Shown here one piece after another: positions 28,501-38,712 of a DNA stretch of 64,000 bases (position 1 is its first letter; the number at the start of each line of letters is the position of its first letter). The notes under the pieces are model-generated. The model was not told the origin of the DNA. It did not search any database and was given only the letters and a program-made list of their open reading frames with translations. The stretch covers positions 1 to 64,000 of the forward strand of contig NZ_JAMZDE010000006.1 of NCBI RefSeq assembly GCF_024159085.1. Reading direction: 5' to 3'. Made by a program: the position numbers and the translations under genes. This DNA comes from Idiomarina rhizosphaerae. GTDB taxonomy: Bacteria > Pseudomonadota > Gammaproteobacteria > Enterobacterales > Alteromonadaceae.

Positions 28501-28999
28501 ACTGGTTGCTGCTATTGTTTTTTTGTTCGCGCTGATACCTTCCGTATCAGCGCACCGCTATTTTTTTGGGTTAACCGAAATAAGTGCGAATAAAAACACA
28601 CAAGCAATAGAAATTATTCATCAGTATACTTTGCATGACGTGCAACAAGTGCTTAAAAAGCGTCTGGGAAAGACTTTTCGACTAGAAGAGGAAGGCTCTG
28701 AGAAACATATCAGAGACTGGGTAACGGAAAAGTTTCAACTGGTAAACTCGCAAGGAAATGAAGTTGAGCCAAACTGGGTAGGGTTTGAAGCTGACTACCA
28801 GAAAATTTGGGTTTATCAGGAGATACCGAAGCGTGATAACCTGTGTGGGTGGGATGTTTCAAATAAGCTATTAATGGATAGCTTTTCTGCCCAGGTAAAT
28901 ACTATCAATGTCGTCGATGATAATGGCAATCGTAGCCTAATTCTGACCATTGAAAATACATCTGACACAATTACGTGCCAGCAAGAGATAAAGGAATAG
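28493..28999 (+). CDS. DUF6702-like exported protein
   Basis: 168 residues. A signal peptide (about 1-20, ending VSA-H) is followed by HRYFFGLTEISANKNTQAIEI and TLHDVQQVLKKRLG, typical of the DUF6702 family, as judged from memory. Two cysteines occur late in the protein (DNLCGW, ITCQQE). Function unknown. It overlaps the M1 peptidase gene by 8 nt, as often seen for this family, which suggests a partner or assembly factor for that peptidase. Confidence 0.7.
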   Translation: MTKLVAAIVFLFALIPSVSAHRYFFGLTEISANKNTQAIEIIHQYTLHDVQQVLKKRLGKTFRLEEEGSEKHIRDWVTEKFQLVNSQGNEVEPNWVGFEADYQKIWVYQEIPKRDNLCGWDVSNKLLMDSFSAQVNTINVVDDNGNRSLILTIENTSDTITCQQEIKE

Positions 29000-29002
29000 A
29001 AA

Positions 29003-29473
29003 ATGAATGCCGAGTTCGTAAACCCATTTCTTCAAGCACTGCAAAATGTCTTGTCGATGATGGCGCAAATGGAATTGAAGCCCGGTAAAGCGCAACTAAA
29101 GAAAGATGAGTACGCGCGGGGCGATGTATCCGGTATCATCGGTATGGTCGGCCCACAGATAAAAGGCTCATTCTCAATTTCATTTGAGGAAAACCTGGCC
29201 TGTGAAATCATGAATAAAATGTTAGGCGAGTTACCAAACTCAATTAACGAAGATGTCTGTGATATGGTCGGCGAAATCACGAATATGGTTACCGGTGGAG
29301 CCAAAAAGACACTAGGTGAAAAAGGTTACGATTTTGATATGGCTACCCCAATTGTGGTTTCAGGGAAAGACCATACCATTTCGCATAAATCTGAAGGCTC
29401 AAAACTGATCATGCCATTCAACCACGTTGCCGGCAAAGCTTACATAGAAATATGCTTCGATAAAATCAAGTAG
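29003..29473 (+). CDS. cheX: CheX-type chemotaxis phosphatase
   Basis: 156 residues. Matches the CheC/CheX fold: MNAEFVNPFLQALQNVLSMM start, GMVGPQIKGSFSISF, and the catalytic E-X2-N in GEITNMVTGGAK. It would dephosphorylate CheY-P or another receiver. No chemotaxis genes are nearby, so it acts as an orphan. The start is 3 nt after the upstream stop, so it may be co-transcribed. Confidence 0.85.
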   Translation: MNAEFVNPFLQALQNVLSMMAQMELKPGKAQLKKDEYARGDVSGIIGMVGPQIKGSFSISFEENLACEIMNKMLGELPNSINEDVCDMVGEITNMVTGGAKKTLGEKGYDFDMATPIVVSGKDHTISHKSEGSKLIMPFNHVAGKAYIEICFDKIK

Positions 29474-29479
29474 CGACGA

Positions 29480-30874
29480 CTAATAACGCTCGTCGCTGGC
29501 ATGGCGGGCATAGTTATCAAATCTCGATAATTGCCCATGGAATTTCAATTCAATTCTACCAATAGGTCCATTACGCTGTTTACCGATAATGATTTCAGCT
29601 AAGCCCTGCTCAGCTGAATCCGGGTGGTAAACTTCGTCACGGTAAATAAACATAATAACATCAGCATCCTGCTCAATAGAGCCAGACTCACGCAAGTCTG
29701 AGTTAACGGGTCTTTTATCGGAGCGCTGCTCAAGTGAACGGTTTAACTGAGACAACGCCACCACAGGCACTTCCAGCTCTTTCGCTAACGACTTCAAAGA
29801 ACGAGATATCTCTGCAATTTCCAGCGTCCGGTTTTCCGACATGCCCGGAACCGTCATCAGCTGCAAATAATCCACCATAATCATGGATATTCCCTTGTGC
29901 TCTCTATGAATCCGGCGAGCACGGGAGCGTACTTCGGTAGGCGTTAGGCCAGACGAGTCGTCTATATAAATATTATTCTTATCGTTGAGCATGTTCATGA
30001 CAGATGCGATGCGAGCCCAGTCGTCATCTTCAAGCTTACCTGTACGTACTTTGTTCTGATCGACCCGGCTAAGTGAAGCCAGCATACGCATCATCAACTG
30101 CTCTGCTGGCATCTCTAAACTAAACACCAATACCGGACGGTCATCGTTCAGTGCGATATTCTCTGCCAGGTTCATGGCAAAGGTTGTTTTACCCATAGAC
30201 GGACGCGCCGCTACAATGACCAGGTCAGACGGTTGAAGGCCTGCAGTCATCTGATCCAGGTCGGTAAAACCAGTAGAAACCCCTGTCACACCGTTATTGT
30301 TTTTCAGTTTACTCAACTGCTCAATACGGCTAACCGTGCGCTGCAGAATTAAATTTATGCCTTGAGGCCCTTCGCTGGAACTGACACGTTTTTCGGCAAT
30401 TTGAAAGACTTTTGATTCCGCCAGGTCGAGCAACTCTGCGCTGCTGCGCCCCTGAGTATCGTAACCTGACTCAGCGATATCATTTGCCGCACCAATCATT
30501 TCCCTTAGCACCGCTCGTTCGCGGACAATATTCGCATAAGCTAATATATTTGCCGCGCTGGGGGTGTTTTTCGCAATTTCGCCAAGATAGGCAAAGCCAC
30601 CTATTTGCTCCAGCTCTCCAGCCGTTTCCAGATTTTCGGAAACTGTCACCAGATCCATTGGCTGACTGCGTTGAGCAAGCTCATGCATGGCTTTGAATAT
30701 AAGTCTATGCGAACGATGATAGAAGTCTTCAGCGATGACGCTACCGGCAACATTGTCCCAGGCATCATTATCCAGCATTAAACCGCCAAGAACGGACTGT
30801 TCTGCTTCAATAGAATGTGGGGCTGAGCGCAGAGCTTCGATTGAAGCGTCGCGTTTTTTTGACTTTTCTGCCAT
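29480..30874 (-). CDS. dnaB: Replicative DNA helicase
   Basis: Hexameric 5'-3' helicase of the replication fork. 464 residues. The N-terminal DnaB domain (about 15-120) is followed by the RecA-like core with Walker A ARPSMGKTTFA at about 216 and VDYLQLM as Walker B. The C-terminal RQNGPIGRIELKFHG is typical. No intein or insertion. It is convergent with cheX. Confidence 0.96.
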   Translation of the reverse strand: MAEKSKKRDASIEALRSAPHSIEAEQSVLGGLMLDNDAWDNVAGSVIAEDFYHRSHRLIFKAMHELAQRSQPMDLVTVSENLETAGELEQIGGFAYLGEIAKNTPSAANILAYANIVRERAVLREMIGAANDIAESGYDTQGRSSAELLDLAESKVFQIAEKRVSSSEGPQGINLILQRTVSRIEQLSKLKNNNGVTGVSTGFTDLDQMTAGLQPSDLVIVAARPSMGKTTFAMNLAENIALNDDRPVLVFSLEMPAEQLMMRMLASLSRVDQNKVRTGKLEDDDWARIASVMNMLNDKNNIYIDDSSGLTPTEVRSRARRIHREHKGISMIMVDYLQLMTVPGMSENRTLEIAEISRSLKSLAKELEVPVVALSQLNRSLEQRSDKRPVNSDLRESGSIEQDADVIMFIYRDEVYHPDSAEQGLAEIIIGKQRNGPIGRIELKFHGQLSRFDNYARHASDERY

Positions 30875-30902
30875 GTAGATAGTTGTCTCGCCAAGGGTAA
30901 TA

Positions 30903-30939
30903 ATAAGAGGGGATTACTATACAAAATCCCCTCTTATTT
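30903..30939 (-). terminator. Hairpin between the DUF4097 gene and dnaB
   Basis: AATAAGAGGGGATT pairs perfectly with its complement over 14 bp around a 9-nt loop. The minus-strand continuation is TTATTATTAC, only a weak U-tract. It is the likely end of the sigma-factor operon and sits just upstream of the dnaB start. Confidence 0.65.
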
Positions 30940-30968
30940 AGAAAGCGAAGCAAGGCTTAACGCAGTAT

Positions 30969-31928
30969 TTAATTCTTATCGAGTGTTATTTCACCGCTAA
31001 CAGTTGTTGCAGATACATCCGCACTGCCTTCTCCTACCATAAACTCCAGTTTAGATGATGGGCCCCATTCAGCTTCAGTCGCTTTATCTTCTGTTAAGTA
31101 ATTGGTAATTTCACCACCGGCGTTAGATTTCAAGTTGAAGTTTGCGTGGATCTCGCCCTCCCACTTAAAGGTTAAGTCGCCGCTAACTGAGCTAGCCTCC
31201 AGTCGTGCATTTTCATTCAGGCCTGCAGTTAGAATTGCATCGCCACTTACGGTCGTCATTTTCCCTTTACGTAATGTTCCAATTTTTGCGTCAATATCCC
31301 CGGAAACCGATTGAGCAGTAAACTCAGCAATTGAGTCAGACTGACTTGTAATATCGCCACTCACAGATTGATAAGTTGCAGCATCAGAACTATTCCGAAT
31401 ATCCATAATATCGCCGCTTACCGTCTCAAAGCGCACATCACCTTCAATATCCTTTGCGTCGATGTCACCGCTAACAGTCTTTAATAACAGACGGTTTTTA
31501 ATTTTATTGACTGTAACATCGCCGCTAACCAGTCTAATTTCCAAGCCACCGTTAAACTCATTTGCAATAACATCCATGGACACACCATTAACTTTGATAT
31601 CCATTGACGCTGGTAGATAAATTTTTAGGTCGGAACCTCCGTCATCTGAGGAAAAATTAAACCCTCGCTCTTGCGGCGTTTCAACATTAATATGAATACC
31701 ATTACCACGTTGCTCGAAAACAAACTTCTCTGTTTTCTCGTCCAGTGTCCCGACCACTCTAATTTCATTTTCCTCGTGAACAATGAGTTCTACTTTGCCT
31801 CTCATATTATCGATTAGCACTCTGGCTCCTGGCGAGACCGATAAGGTTTCATCGACCTCTTGCTGTGCCAGCACCGTGAAACTCAAAATTAGTAGTAATA
31901 ATCCAACTAAGGATAATATTCTGTTCAT
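30969..31928 (-). CDS. DUF4097-family exported protein, VSGD repeats
   Basis: 319 residues with a signal peptide at about 1-21 (LLLILSFTVLA). The mature part has eight VSGD/VSGE repeats between about 135 and 315, spaced 20-30 residues, typical of the right-handed beta-solenoid of DUF4097 (putative adhesin). Predicted periplasmic or surface protein. It is the third gene of an ECF sigma/anti-sigma operon, 13 nt after the anti-sigma gene. Such proteins commonly accompany these modules, but their role is undescribed. Confidence 0.85.
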   Translation of the reverse strand: MNRILSLVGLLLLILSFTVLAQQEVDETLSVSPGARVLIDNMRGKVELIVHEENEIRVVGTLDEKTEKFVFEQRGNGIHINVETPQERGFNFSSDDGGSDLKIYLPASMDIKVNGVSMDVIANEFNGGLEIRLVSGDVTVNKIKNRLLLKTVSGDIDAKDIEGDVRFETVSGDIMDIRNSSDAATYQSVSGDITSQSDSIAEFTAQSVSGDIDAKIGTLRKGKMTTVSGDAILTAGLNENARLEASSVSGDLTFKWEGEIHANFNLKSNAGGEITNYLTEDKATEAEWGPSSKLEFMVGEGSADVSATTVSGEITLDKN

Positions 31929-31941
31929 TTCTTTCTCCTGT

Positions 31942-32457
31942 TTATATTTCTCGTAAATTATTATTCAACGTATAAGACTGATTTAGTAATTCCAGCTCTT
32001 GCTCATTTACCCAGCGTAATAATTCCAATAAATTCGGATCTCCGGGACTAAGCCTTAACGATTCAGTAATGTCCTGCCTGGCTAACGCCAATTGCATTAA
32101 CTGAGCTTCAATTTCACCATTAAGTTGACGGTACCCCGCCGTTTCATAACCTGTGCGTAGGCTATACAACTGCTGCTGCTGTTCAGCATTCATTTCTTTA
32201 GCTAACAAGTAGAATCCGGATACCGTTTTTTCCGCTGGCGGCAAAGTACTGAACAGCCATCCCGTCATAAAGAAAGCAATCAAAAAACTGGCTGCCAAGG
32301 CTCCTTGCCAAAAAGTTGCCTTAGGCTTTTCTTGCGATATCGGATAGTCAATTTGCCTTTCAATTTCTGGCCAAAAATCTTTGCTCGGGTTAATCCCGCT
32401 GAGCTTAATTTCTTCGAGTCGACTTTCAAAATTTTGGTACTCTTCATTACTCGCCAT
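31942..32457 (-). CDS. Candidate anti-sigma factor, single-pass
   Basis: 171 residues. An N-terminal cytoplasmic part (about 1-45) is followed by one membrane span at about 50-70 (GALAASFLIAFFMTGWLF), then a periplasmic Gln/Glu-rich helical region (about 80-165). It overlaps the sigma gene by 11 nt. The layout matches an anti-sigma/sensor, though no zinc motif (HXXXCXXC) is seen and the family could not be named. Function inferred from topology and neighbours. Confidence 0.7.
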   Translation of the reverse strand: MASNEEYQNFESRLEEIKLSGINPSKDFWPEIERQIDYPISQEKPKATFWQGALAASFLIAFFMTGWLFSTLPPAEKTVSGFYLLAKEMNAEQQQQLYSLRTGYETAGYRQLNGEIEAQLMQLALARQDITESLRLSPGDPNLLELLRWVNEQELELLNQSYTLNNNLREI

Positions 32458-32974
32458 CCTGAAGTGACTCCTCTAATTTTTTACGGGCCCGATGAAACTG
32501 TGCTTTACTTGTCCCTACTGCAATTCCAAGCCAATTCGCAATTTGTTGATGGGATTCTCCCTGCAACGCATGCAAAACAAAAACTTGCCGGGTTTGCTCA
32601 GGGAGCTTAAAAATCAATCTATCCAGTTGATGAATATCCATCTCCCCTTCATCAAACTCTTCATAGGTCTTATGCTCTTGAGATAAAAACCTGGAAAACC
32701 AGCGGCTTCGTTTGCGCATTTCAGTCAGACAGATATTTGTCGCTACACGATAAAGCCAACTGCTAAACTTTGCCTCGCCACGAAAAGAACTAAGTTTCTG
32801 CCAAAGTTGCACGAACACTTCCTGAACGACATCATCCGCCAATGTTCTGTCTGCGCACAAACGCAGTACCAGTCCGTAAACTTGCCGTATATATAAATGA
32901 TATAGGCGCTGAAAAGCTTCTACATCACCCTGCGCAGCCAGTCTCACATCTTCACAGGCCGTTTCGCTTTGCAA
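32447..32974 (-). CDS. ECF-type RNA polymerase sigma factor
   Basis: About 175 residues. Sigma region 2 (DVEAFQRLYHLYIRQVYGL, ADDVVQEVFVQLW) and region 4 (LPEQTRQVFVLHAL, SHQQIANWLGIAVGTSK) are both present with a short linker, as in ECF factors. I chose TTG at 32974 because GGGAG lies 6 nt upstream; a GTG at 32992 gives six more residues but has no SD. It would direct its own operon from the promoter at 33015-33045. Role: envelope or stress response, inferred. Confidence 0.85.
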   Translation of the reverse strand: MQSETACEDVRLAAQGDVEAFQRLYHLYIRQVYGLVLRLCADRTLADDVVQEVFVQLWQKLSSFRGEAKFSSWLYRVATNICLTEMRKRSRWFSRFLSQEHKTYEEFDEGEMDIHQLDRLIFKLPEQTRQVFVLHALQGESHQQIANWLGIAVGTSKAQFHRARKKLEESLQDGE

Positions 32975-33014
32975 CGCTCTCTCCCTACGCACACTTTATT
33001 ATCAATATAGTAGT

Positions 33015-33045
33015 TTAGACGACACAGACATCAGGAAGGTTTACA
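33015..33045 (-). promoter_or_regulatory. Candidate ECF-type autoregulated promoter
   Basis: On the minus strand TGTAAACCTT is followed by 16 bp and TCTAA (within CGTCTA), fitting the AAC / CGTC pattern of many ECF promoters. The start site would lie about 35 nt before the TTG. The typical sigma-70 hexamers are not seen here. Confidence 0.55.
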
Positions 33046-33060
33046 GAAGACATTTTTCCC

Positions 33061-33091
33061 AAAAAAAAAAGCTGCCCAGAGGCAGCTTTTT
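33061..33091 (-). terminator. rplI operon terminator
   Basis: GCTGCC-CAGA-GGCAGC, followed on the minus strand by ten T. It lies 17 nt past the rplI stop. The A/T flanks make it able to act on both strands. Confidence 0.9.
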
Positions 33092-33108
33092 CATAAAATC
33101 GTAACGAC

Positions 33109-33561
33109 TTACTCAGCCGGTACAACTTTCAATGTAATGTTTGCAAATACATCGGCATGCAAGTGCAGTTCGATATCAAACTCACCTACTTCACGTAATG
33201 TACCATGCGGCATTAACACTTCGCTCTTCTTCACTTCAACGCCAGCAGCTGTTACTGCATCAGCGATGTCGCGAGTACCGATAGAGCCAAACAGTTTGCC
33301 TTCATCACCAGCTTTAGAGGCAATAGTTACCGCATCTAAAGCATTTACTTTCTCAGCACGAGCTTGAGCAGCAGCTAATTGATCAGACAATTTAGCTTCG
33401 TACTCAGCGCGACGTTGCTCAAATAAATCAACGTTGCTTTTGGTTGCAGGTACGGCTTTTCCCTGTGGGAAAAGGAAGTTACGTGCGTAACCGGATTTTA
33501 CACTGACTTGATCGCCAAGGCTTCCCAAGTTAGCAATTTTATCTAACAAAATGACATTCAT
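33109..33561 (-). CDS. rplI: 50S ribosomal protein L9 (bL9)
   Basis: Two-domain protein at the L1 stalk base. 150 residues: N-terminal domain with [20 protein letters not shown], a long connecting helix (about 41-75), and a C-terminal RNA-binding domain. It is the last gene of the rpsF operon, with a terminator behind. Confidence 0.97.
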   Translation of the reverse strand: MNVILLDKIANLGSLGDQVSVKSGYARNFLFPQGKAVPATKSNVDLFEQRRAEYEAKLSDQLAAAQARAEKVNALDAVTIASKAGDEGKLFGSIGTRDIADAVTAAGVEVKKSEVLMPHGTLREVGEFDIELHLHADVFANITLKVVPAE

Positions 33562-33602
33562 TTCTCGCTACCTCTACTTTTGGTAATCGAACCGGTGCTA
33601 GC

Positions 33603-34140
<538 letters not shown>

Positions 34141-34164
34141 AAGGGTTATTGAAAGTCCGCAAGC

Positions 34165-34515
34165 TTACGCTGCTTCACTGTCACCTTTACGATCTTCCTT
34201 CGGCTTAGTCAGCGGCGAAGGCTCAGTAATAGATTCTTTTTTACGCATGATCATGTTGCGCAATACTGCATCGTTATAACGGAATGCAGTTTCAAGCTCT
34301 TCCACAACCTCTGCAGACGCTTCAATGTTCAACAGAACATAGTGTGCTTTGTGCAGTTTGTTGATTGGGTAAGCCAATTGACGACGGCCCCAGTCTTCTA
34401 AACGATGGATTTGACCACCACCTTGCTTGATCGTTTCGCTGTAGCGCTCGATCATGCCAGGTACTTGCTCGCTTTGGTCCGGGTGGACCATAAATACGAT
34501 TTCGTAATGACGCAT
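34165..34515 (-). CDS. rpsF: 30S ribosomal protein S6 (bS6)
   Basis: Pairs with S18 on the 30S platform. 116 residues: [21 protein letters not shown], then [14 protein letters not shown], and a charged C-terminal tail after about 95 ([11 protein letters not shown]). E. coli S6 is extended by RimK at such a tail, but a tail of this kind alone does not show modification. First gene of the operon. Confidence 0.97.
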   Translation of the reverse strand: MRHYEIVFMVHPDQSEQVPGMIERYSETIKQGGGQIHRLEDWGRRQLAYPINKLHKAHYVLLNIEASAEVVEELETAFRYNDAVLRNMIMRKKESITEPSPLTKPKEDRKGDSEAA

Positions 34516-34621
34516 TACAGTTTCCTTTTGGTTCGTATAGCCTCAGTTTAGCTCAGCCGCACTAACATAGAAGCAAGGAACACATTCAGTAAAATGAAAA
34601 TATGGCTGATTTAGCCGCGCG

Positions 34622-34650
34622 ATACTAACTAAAATGAACGCCAATTGCAA
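34622..34650 (-). promoter_or_regulatory. Candidate rpsF operon promoter
   Basis: TTGCAA and TAGTAT, each matching consensus at 4 of 6, are separated by 17 bp on the minus strand. The CGCGCGG after the -10 is GC-rich, as in growth-controlled promoters. The start would be about 100 nt before rpsF. Confidence 0.5.
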
Positions 34651-34651
34651 A

Positions 34652-35083
34652 TTAATCGGCGTTTTTATGGGCTTTTTCAATGCGGGAGCTGAGTAAAGCA
34701 ACAATGCGGTCGGCTAATTCGTTTGCTACGGCTTTTTCGCCACGAACCACAATGTGATCCACGATTTTGTCCTGGCGACGTGCTGTAGCATCAATTTGTA
34801 CCGCATCCTGTTGTTCAGCGAACACAAGAGTGACTTGCCATTCAGCATTACTGTCCTCAACTCTGTGCCACTCGTGCCTGACATCCAACCGATTACTAAT
34901 ATCAAAGGCAAGGTTCTGCACAGACTGAGTTGCGTCATCCTCTACGTCAAAATGAAAAGCGACATAAGGCTTCTCTGAACGCAGCCAGGTTGGCGATTCC
35001 CAGTTAGGCGTCCAGCTGACAAACAATACTGCGACCATAGCCAGGGCAATGGCTATAGGCAAAAGGCGACGTTTAAGATCCAT
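34652..35083 (-). CDS. Small membrane-anchored protein of unknown function
   Basis: 143 residues from the ATG at 35083, which gives [21 protein letters not shown], an uncleaved-looking anchor or signal (about 8-24). The rest is soluble and acidic (about 40-135), with a predicted periplasmic location and no recognised domain. The ORF could open further upstream inside rlmB but I prefer this start. It overlaps the rlmB end by 11 nt and so is probably translated with it, although no link in function is evident. Confidence 0.7.
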   Translation of the reverse strand: MDLKRRLLPIAIALAMVAVLFVSWTPNWESPTWLRSEKPYVAFHFDVEDDATQSVQNLAFDISNRLDVRHEWHRVEDSNAEWQVTLVFAEQQDAVQIDATARRQDKIVDHIVVRGEKAVANELADRIVALLSSRIEKAHKNAD

Positions 35084-35819
35084 TGCGCTGTCTGACAACC
35101 TCAAATAAGCAAACACCACTGGCTACAGAAACATTTAAGCTACTGACACTACCGGATAAAGGAATGGAGACTAAATCATCACAGGTTTCGCGGGTAAGGC
35201 GTCTCATGCCTTTACCTTCGGCTCCCATAACCAAAGCGACAGGGCCTCTGTAATCGACATCATAAACAGATTGAGTCGCTTCGCCTGCAGTACCGTATAC
35301 CCACACGCCCAACTCCTGTAAGTCACGAAGCGCCCGGGCTAAGTTGGTTACCACAATAAGAGGAACGTTCTCGGCAGCACCGGATGCCACCTTACGCACG
35401 GTTGGGGTAATTTGAGCCGATTTATCTTTTGGTACAATAACGCCCGTAACACCTGCTGCATCTGCCGTGCGTAGGCAGGCACCTAAATTATGCGGGTCGG
35501 TCACGCCATCGAGAATTAAGAACAACCCGGCCTGCTGGCTTTGTTCCAGCAATTTAGGCAAGTCATGCTCGGTTAAAGTAGGAGGCGACTGAACTGTCGC
35601 AACAACGCCCTGATGGTTACCGCCTTCCGCCCGTTTTTCCAGAGCTTGTTTAGGTACCCATTGAGGCCTGACGCCAGTCGCGTGGCATTGATTCACAATG
35701 TCACGCACCGAATCATCCTGACGCTCTTTAGAAACATAGAGTTCCACCAAACGATCCGGATGATTTTTTAGTATGGCCCGCACCGCGTGCAAGCCAAATA
35801 CGGTCACTTTTTGACTCAT
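35073..35819 (-). CDS. rlmB: 23S rRNA Gm2251 2'-O-methyltransferase
   Basis: SPOUT-class enzyme that methylates the peptidyl-transferase P loop of 23S rRNA. 248 residues. The N-terminal rRNA-binding domain (about 1-80, [16 protein letters not shown]) is followed by the catalytic knot with [37 protein letters not shown] and [16 protein letters not shown]. It overlaps rnr by 4 nt (ATGA). Confidence 0.96.
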   Translation of the reverse strand: MSQKVTVFGLHAVRAILKNHPDRLVELYVSKERQDDSVRDIVNQCHATGVRPQWVPKQALEKRAEGGNHQGVVATVQSPPTLTEHDLPKLLEQSQQAGLFLILDGVTDPHNLGACLRTADAAGVTGVIVPKDKSAQITPTVRKVASGAAENVPLIVVTNLARALRDLQELGVWVYGTAGEATQSVYDVDYRGPVALVMGAEGKGMRRLTRETCDDLVSIPLSGSVSSLNVSVASGVCLFEVVRQRNGS

Positions 35820-38125
35820 GACTTACTACGTCCTTTATTGCTGCCGCGATTACCACTTTTCCGTTGGCCGCCTTTTCCGCGAGATTGTCCTTTTCTCTTA
35901 CCTTTGCCTGAACCTTTAGCTGGCATATTGCGTTTCTGACCACCCGGACTCGTCGCTTCTAACAACGTTAAATCAATTTTTCGATCGTCCAAATTCACGT
36001 CTTTCACTTTAACTTTCACATTATCACCCAGACGGAAAACGCTGTTGCTGTTTTCTCCTACCAACATACCTTTCTGTTGATCGAAGTGATAATAGTCGTT
36101 ATCAAGATTACTGATGTGAACCAGCCCATCGATTTGATAGTCACTCAAGCGCACGAACAAGCCAAAGTTAGTTACCGAGGAAATAATCCCTTCAAATTCC
36201 ATACCGACGTGATCAAGCATAAACTCACATTTCAGCCATTCGTCAACCTGACGAGTGGCGTCATCTGCACGCCGCTCGGTCATTGAGGTATGCACGCCCA
36301 ATTCGTCTAGTTGTTTCTCTGAGTACGCCCAGGCACCAACTAAACCTTTTTCTTCACCTTTTTTCTTACGCAAAATTGCTTTTATCGCGCGGTGCAAAAT
36401 AAGGTCAGGATAACGACGAATGGGTGAAGTAAAGTGCGCGTAAGATTTTAACGCTAACCCGAAGTGGCCTTTATTCTCCGGCTGATAAACCGCCTGCTGC
36501 ATGGAGCGCAACAACATGGTTTCAATCAGCTCATGATCCTGACGTTCTTTCACTTGCTCAAGTAAAGTTGCGTAGTCTTTTGGAGATGGTTCATCACCGC
36601 CTTCCAGGTTCAGACCCAACTCACCAAGAAAACTACGGAAGTTGTTCAATCGTTCATCGGCCGGGGTTTCATGCACGCGGAACAAAGCACCAACTTCTTT
36701 ATCAGATTCAATAAGCTGAGCAGACGCCACATTTGCCATAATCATGCATTCTTCAATGATTTTATGAGCAACATGGCGCTTAACCGGTTCGATACTTTCT
36801 ATTTTACGCTGCGCGTTGAAAATAAAGCGGGTTTCCTGCGTATCGAACTCAATAGCTGAGCGGCGCTTGCGCGCTGCACTTAATGCATTGTAAAGGCGCT
36901 CCAGTTCCTGCACATTGTCCATCACATGCTGGTACTGTTGTTGCAGCTCTTCATCACCATCAAGTAGCTTTTTAACTTTGTTATAAGTCAGCCGTGCATG
37001 GCTTTTCATTACTGCCGGATAAAACTCTGTGGACTTCAGTTTTCCGCGAGGCCCTAATTCCATTTCAGCAACCATGCACAAACGGTCGACATCAGGGTTT
37101 AACGAACACAAACCATTGGACAGCTTTTCCGGTAGCATTGGAATAACATTGCTGGGGAAATAAACTGAATTACCGCGTTCCGTTGCAGCTTTATCAAGAA
37201 CGGTTTCCGGACGAACATAATAAGACACGTCAGCAATCGCTACCCAAAGGCGCCAGCCTTTCTCTTCCTGCACGCAACAAACGGCATCATCAAAGTCGCG
37301 GGAGTCTTCACCATCAATAGTAATAAGCGGCAGGTCACGTAAGTCTTTGCGGCCTTCATAAGCCTCGGCTGGAACTTCTTCGCTATACTTTTTCAGCTCC
37401 TCATCAACCTCAGCAGGCCATTCGGTAGGGATATCGTGCTCACGAATCGCTACCTGAATTTCCATACCCGGAGCCATATGTTCACCCAACACTTCGCTGA
37501 CCCGACCAATTGGGCTGGTTCGGCGACTTGGCCGTCGGGTAATTTCAACGACCACAAGCTGTCCATGACGCGCGCCATTTTTATCCGCATCCGGAATAAG
37601 AATATCCTGGCTAATACGACCATCATCCGGTACTACTATGCCCAGACCATGTTCCATAAAGTAACGCCCGACAATATTACTGTCGCGGGGCTCTGTAACT
37701 CTAACGATACGCCCCTCGGTACGACCACGGCTATCTTTACCGCTGGTTTTAACTAGTACGCGATCACCATGCAAAACTGAATACATTTGATGATGCGGAA
37801 TAAACAGGTCTTTACCGCCATCTTCAGTCTGACAAAATCCAAAACCGTCTTTATGACCAATGATACGACCTTTGATCAAATCCATACGCTCAGGCAGGCC
37901 ATAAGCATTCGCTTTGCTGTATATAAGCTGTCCGTCGCGCTCCATAGCGCGCAAACGCCGTTTTAAACCAATTGCCTGGCGCTCATCATCTAAACCAAAG
38001 TGACGAATGAACTCATCAAACTGAACCGGCTTACTGTTTGAGGTTACAAGTTCAAGCAATTGCTCACGGCCCGGAATCTCAACTTCGTATTCCGGCGTAT
38101 TGTTGTTCTGTTGATTATCTGACAT
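35816..38125 (-). CDS. rnr: Ribonuclease R
   Basis: 3'-5' exoribonuclease that digests structured RNA. 769 residues. Domain order: HTH-like N-terminus (about 15-75), two cold-shock domains, the RNB core with [11 protein letters not shown] (about residues 269-279, catalytic acids), an S1 domain (about 640-725), and a basic Lys/Gly-rich tail ([17 protein letters not shown]). It is the first gene of the rnr-rlmB unit. E. coli keeps this pair together. Confidence 0.96.
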   Translation of the reverse strand: MSDNQQNNNTPEYEVEIPGREQLLELVTSNSKPVQFDEFIRHFGLDDERQAIGLKRRLRAMERDGQLIYSKANAYGLPERMDLIKGRIIGHKDGFGFCQTEDGGKDLFIPHHQMYSVLHGDRVLVKTSGKDSRGRTEGRIVRVTEPRDSNIVGRYFMEHGLGIVVPDDGRISQDILIPDADKNGARHGQLVVVEITRRPSRRTSPIGRVSEVLGEHMAPGMEIQVAIREHDIPTEWPAEVDEELKKYSEEVPAEAYEGRKDLRDLPLITIDGEDSRDFDDAVCCVQEEKGWRLWVAIADVSYYVRPETVLDKAATERGNSVYFPSNVIPMLPEKLSNGLCSLNPDVDRLCMVAEMELGPRGKLKSTEFYPAVMKSHARLTYNKVKKLLDGDEELQQQYQHVMDNVQELERLYNALSAARKRRSAIEFDTQETRFIFNAQRKIESIEPVKRHVAHKIIEECMIMANVASAQLIESDKEVGALFRVHETPADERLNNFRSFLGELGLNLEGGDEPSPKDYATLLEQVKERQDHELIETMLLRSMQQAVYQPENKGHFGLALKSYAHFTSPIRRYPDLILHRAIKAILRKKKGEEKGLVGAWAYSEKQLDELGVHTSMTERRADDATRQVDEWLKCEFMLDHVGMEFEGIISSVTNFGLFVRLSDYQIDGLVHISNLDNDYYHFDQQKGMLVGENSNSVFRLGDNVKVKVKDVNLDDRKIDLTLLEATSPGGQKRNMPAKGSGKGKRKGQSRGKGGQRKSGNRGSNKGRSKS

Positions 38126-38318
38126 AGAATCCTATTGTAGTTGCACGGTTAAGGAGGACCGATGGGCAACAGTATACGTGCTGAATTTCATAATGTCAGT
38201 GCTTCGCTTGTATTTTGAACAAAAGGTACCCATATATCACTTAATTGATAAAAATGAGTTGTCGAATCATCCTATATACTCTAGTTTGAGAACTGAAACA
38301 TTTACTAAGATCAACAAA

Positions 38319-38675
38319 ATGCAAAAATACGCAGTACATAAAGCTGAATTAAACTGGCTCCAAAAAGGATGCTATCAGCTATTGCTGTGCTTATTGCTTG
38401 TCGCATTTAGTACTTCCAGCTATGCGGCATCCGCCGGAAACTTTGAGAAACAACTAACAGATCAGCAAACGTCTGACTCCGTTCTCGTTGCCGACCTGTC
38501 GTCCTCCGTTTTTGAGATTCAGGCTGAAGAGCCGGAATTCGACAAAGCAATAGATGTTTCGTCAAGAGTTTTTCAAAGCCTTCTGACGCTTGCACCTCCC
38601 GCTCAGAGACAGAGTAAACCGAAACTAACTCAGTGGAATTGGCATCTCGTCCGGGGACCACCCGCTCACCTTTAA
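38319..38675 (+). CDS. Exported protein of unknown function
   Basis: 118 residues from the ATG at 38319 (MQKYAVHKAELNWLQKG), which places a hydrophobic signal (CYQLLLCLLLVAFSTSSYA) at about 18-37. The same frame is open further upstream but without a better start. The mature part (about 38-118) is polar with no known domain and ends in GPPAHL. It is followed 37 nt later by a CBS-domain gene with a strong SD (AAAGGAG), so the two may be co-transcribed. Confidence 0.6.
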   Translation: MQKYAVHKAELNWLQKGCYQLLLCLLLVAFSTSSYAASAGNFEKQLTDQQTSDSVLVADLSSSVFEIQAEEPEFDKAIDVSSRVFQSLLTLAPPAQRQSKPKLTQWNWHLVRGPPAHL

Positions 38676-38712
38676 AAATTCTGTATTTTTCTAATTTTTA
38701 AAGGAGTTTGTC

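Noticed and set aside
30969-31928. Repeated DNA in the DUF4097 gene as a possible CRISPR or tandem repeat
   Set aside because: The repeats track VSGD protein units with degenerate DNA and variable spacing, so they are coding repeats.
34639-34668. AACGCC/GGCGTT hairpin as a terminator for the rlmB unit
   Set aside because: On the minus strand it is followed by CATTTTAG rather than a clear U-run, and it overlaps the likely rpsF promoter.
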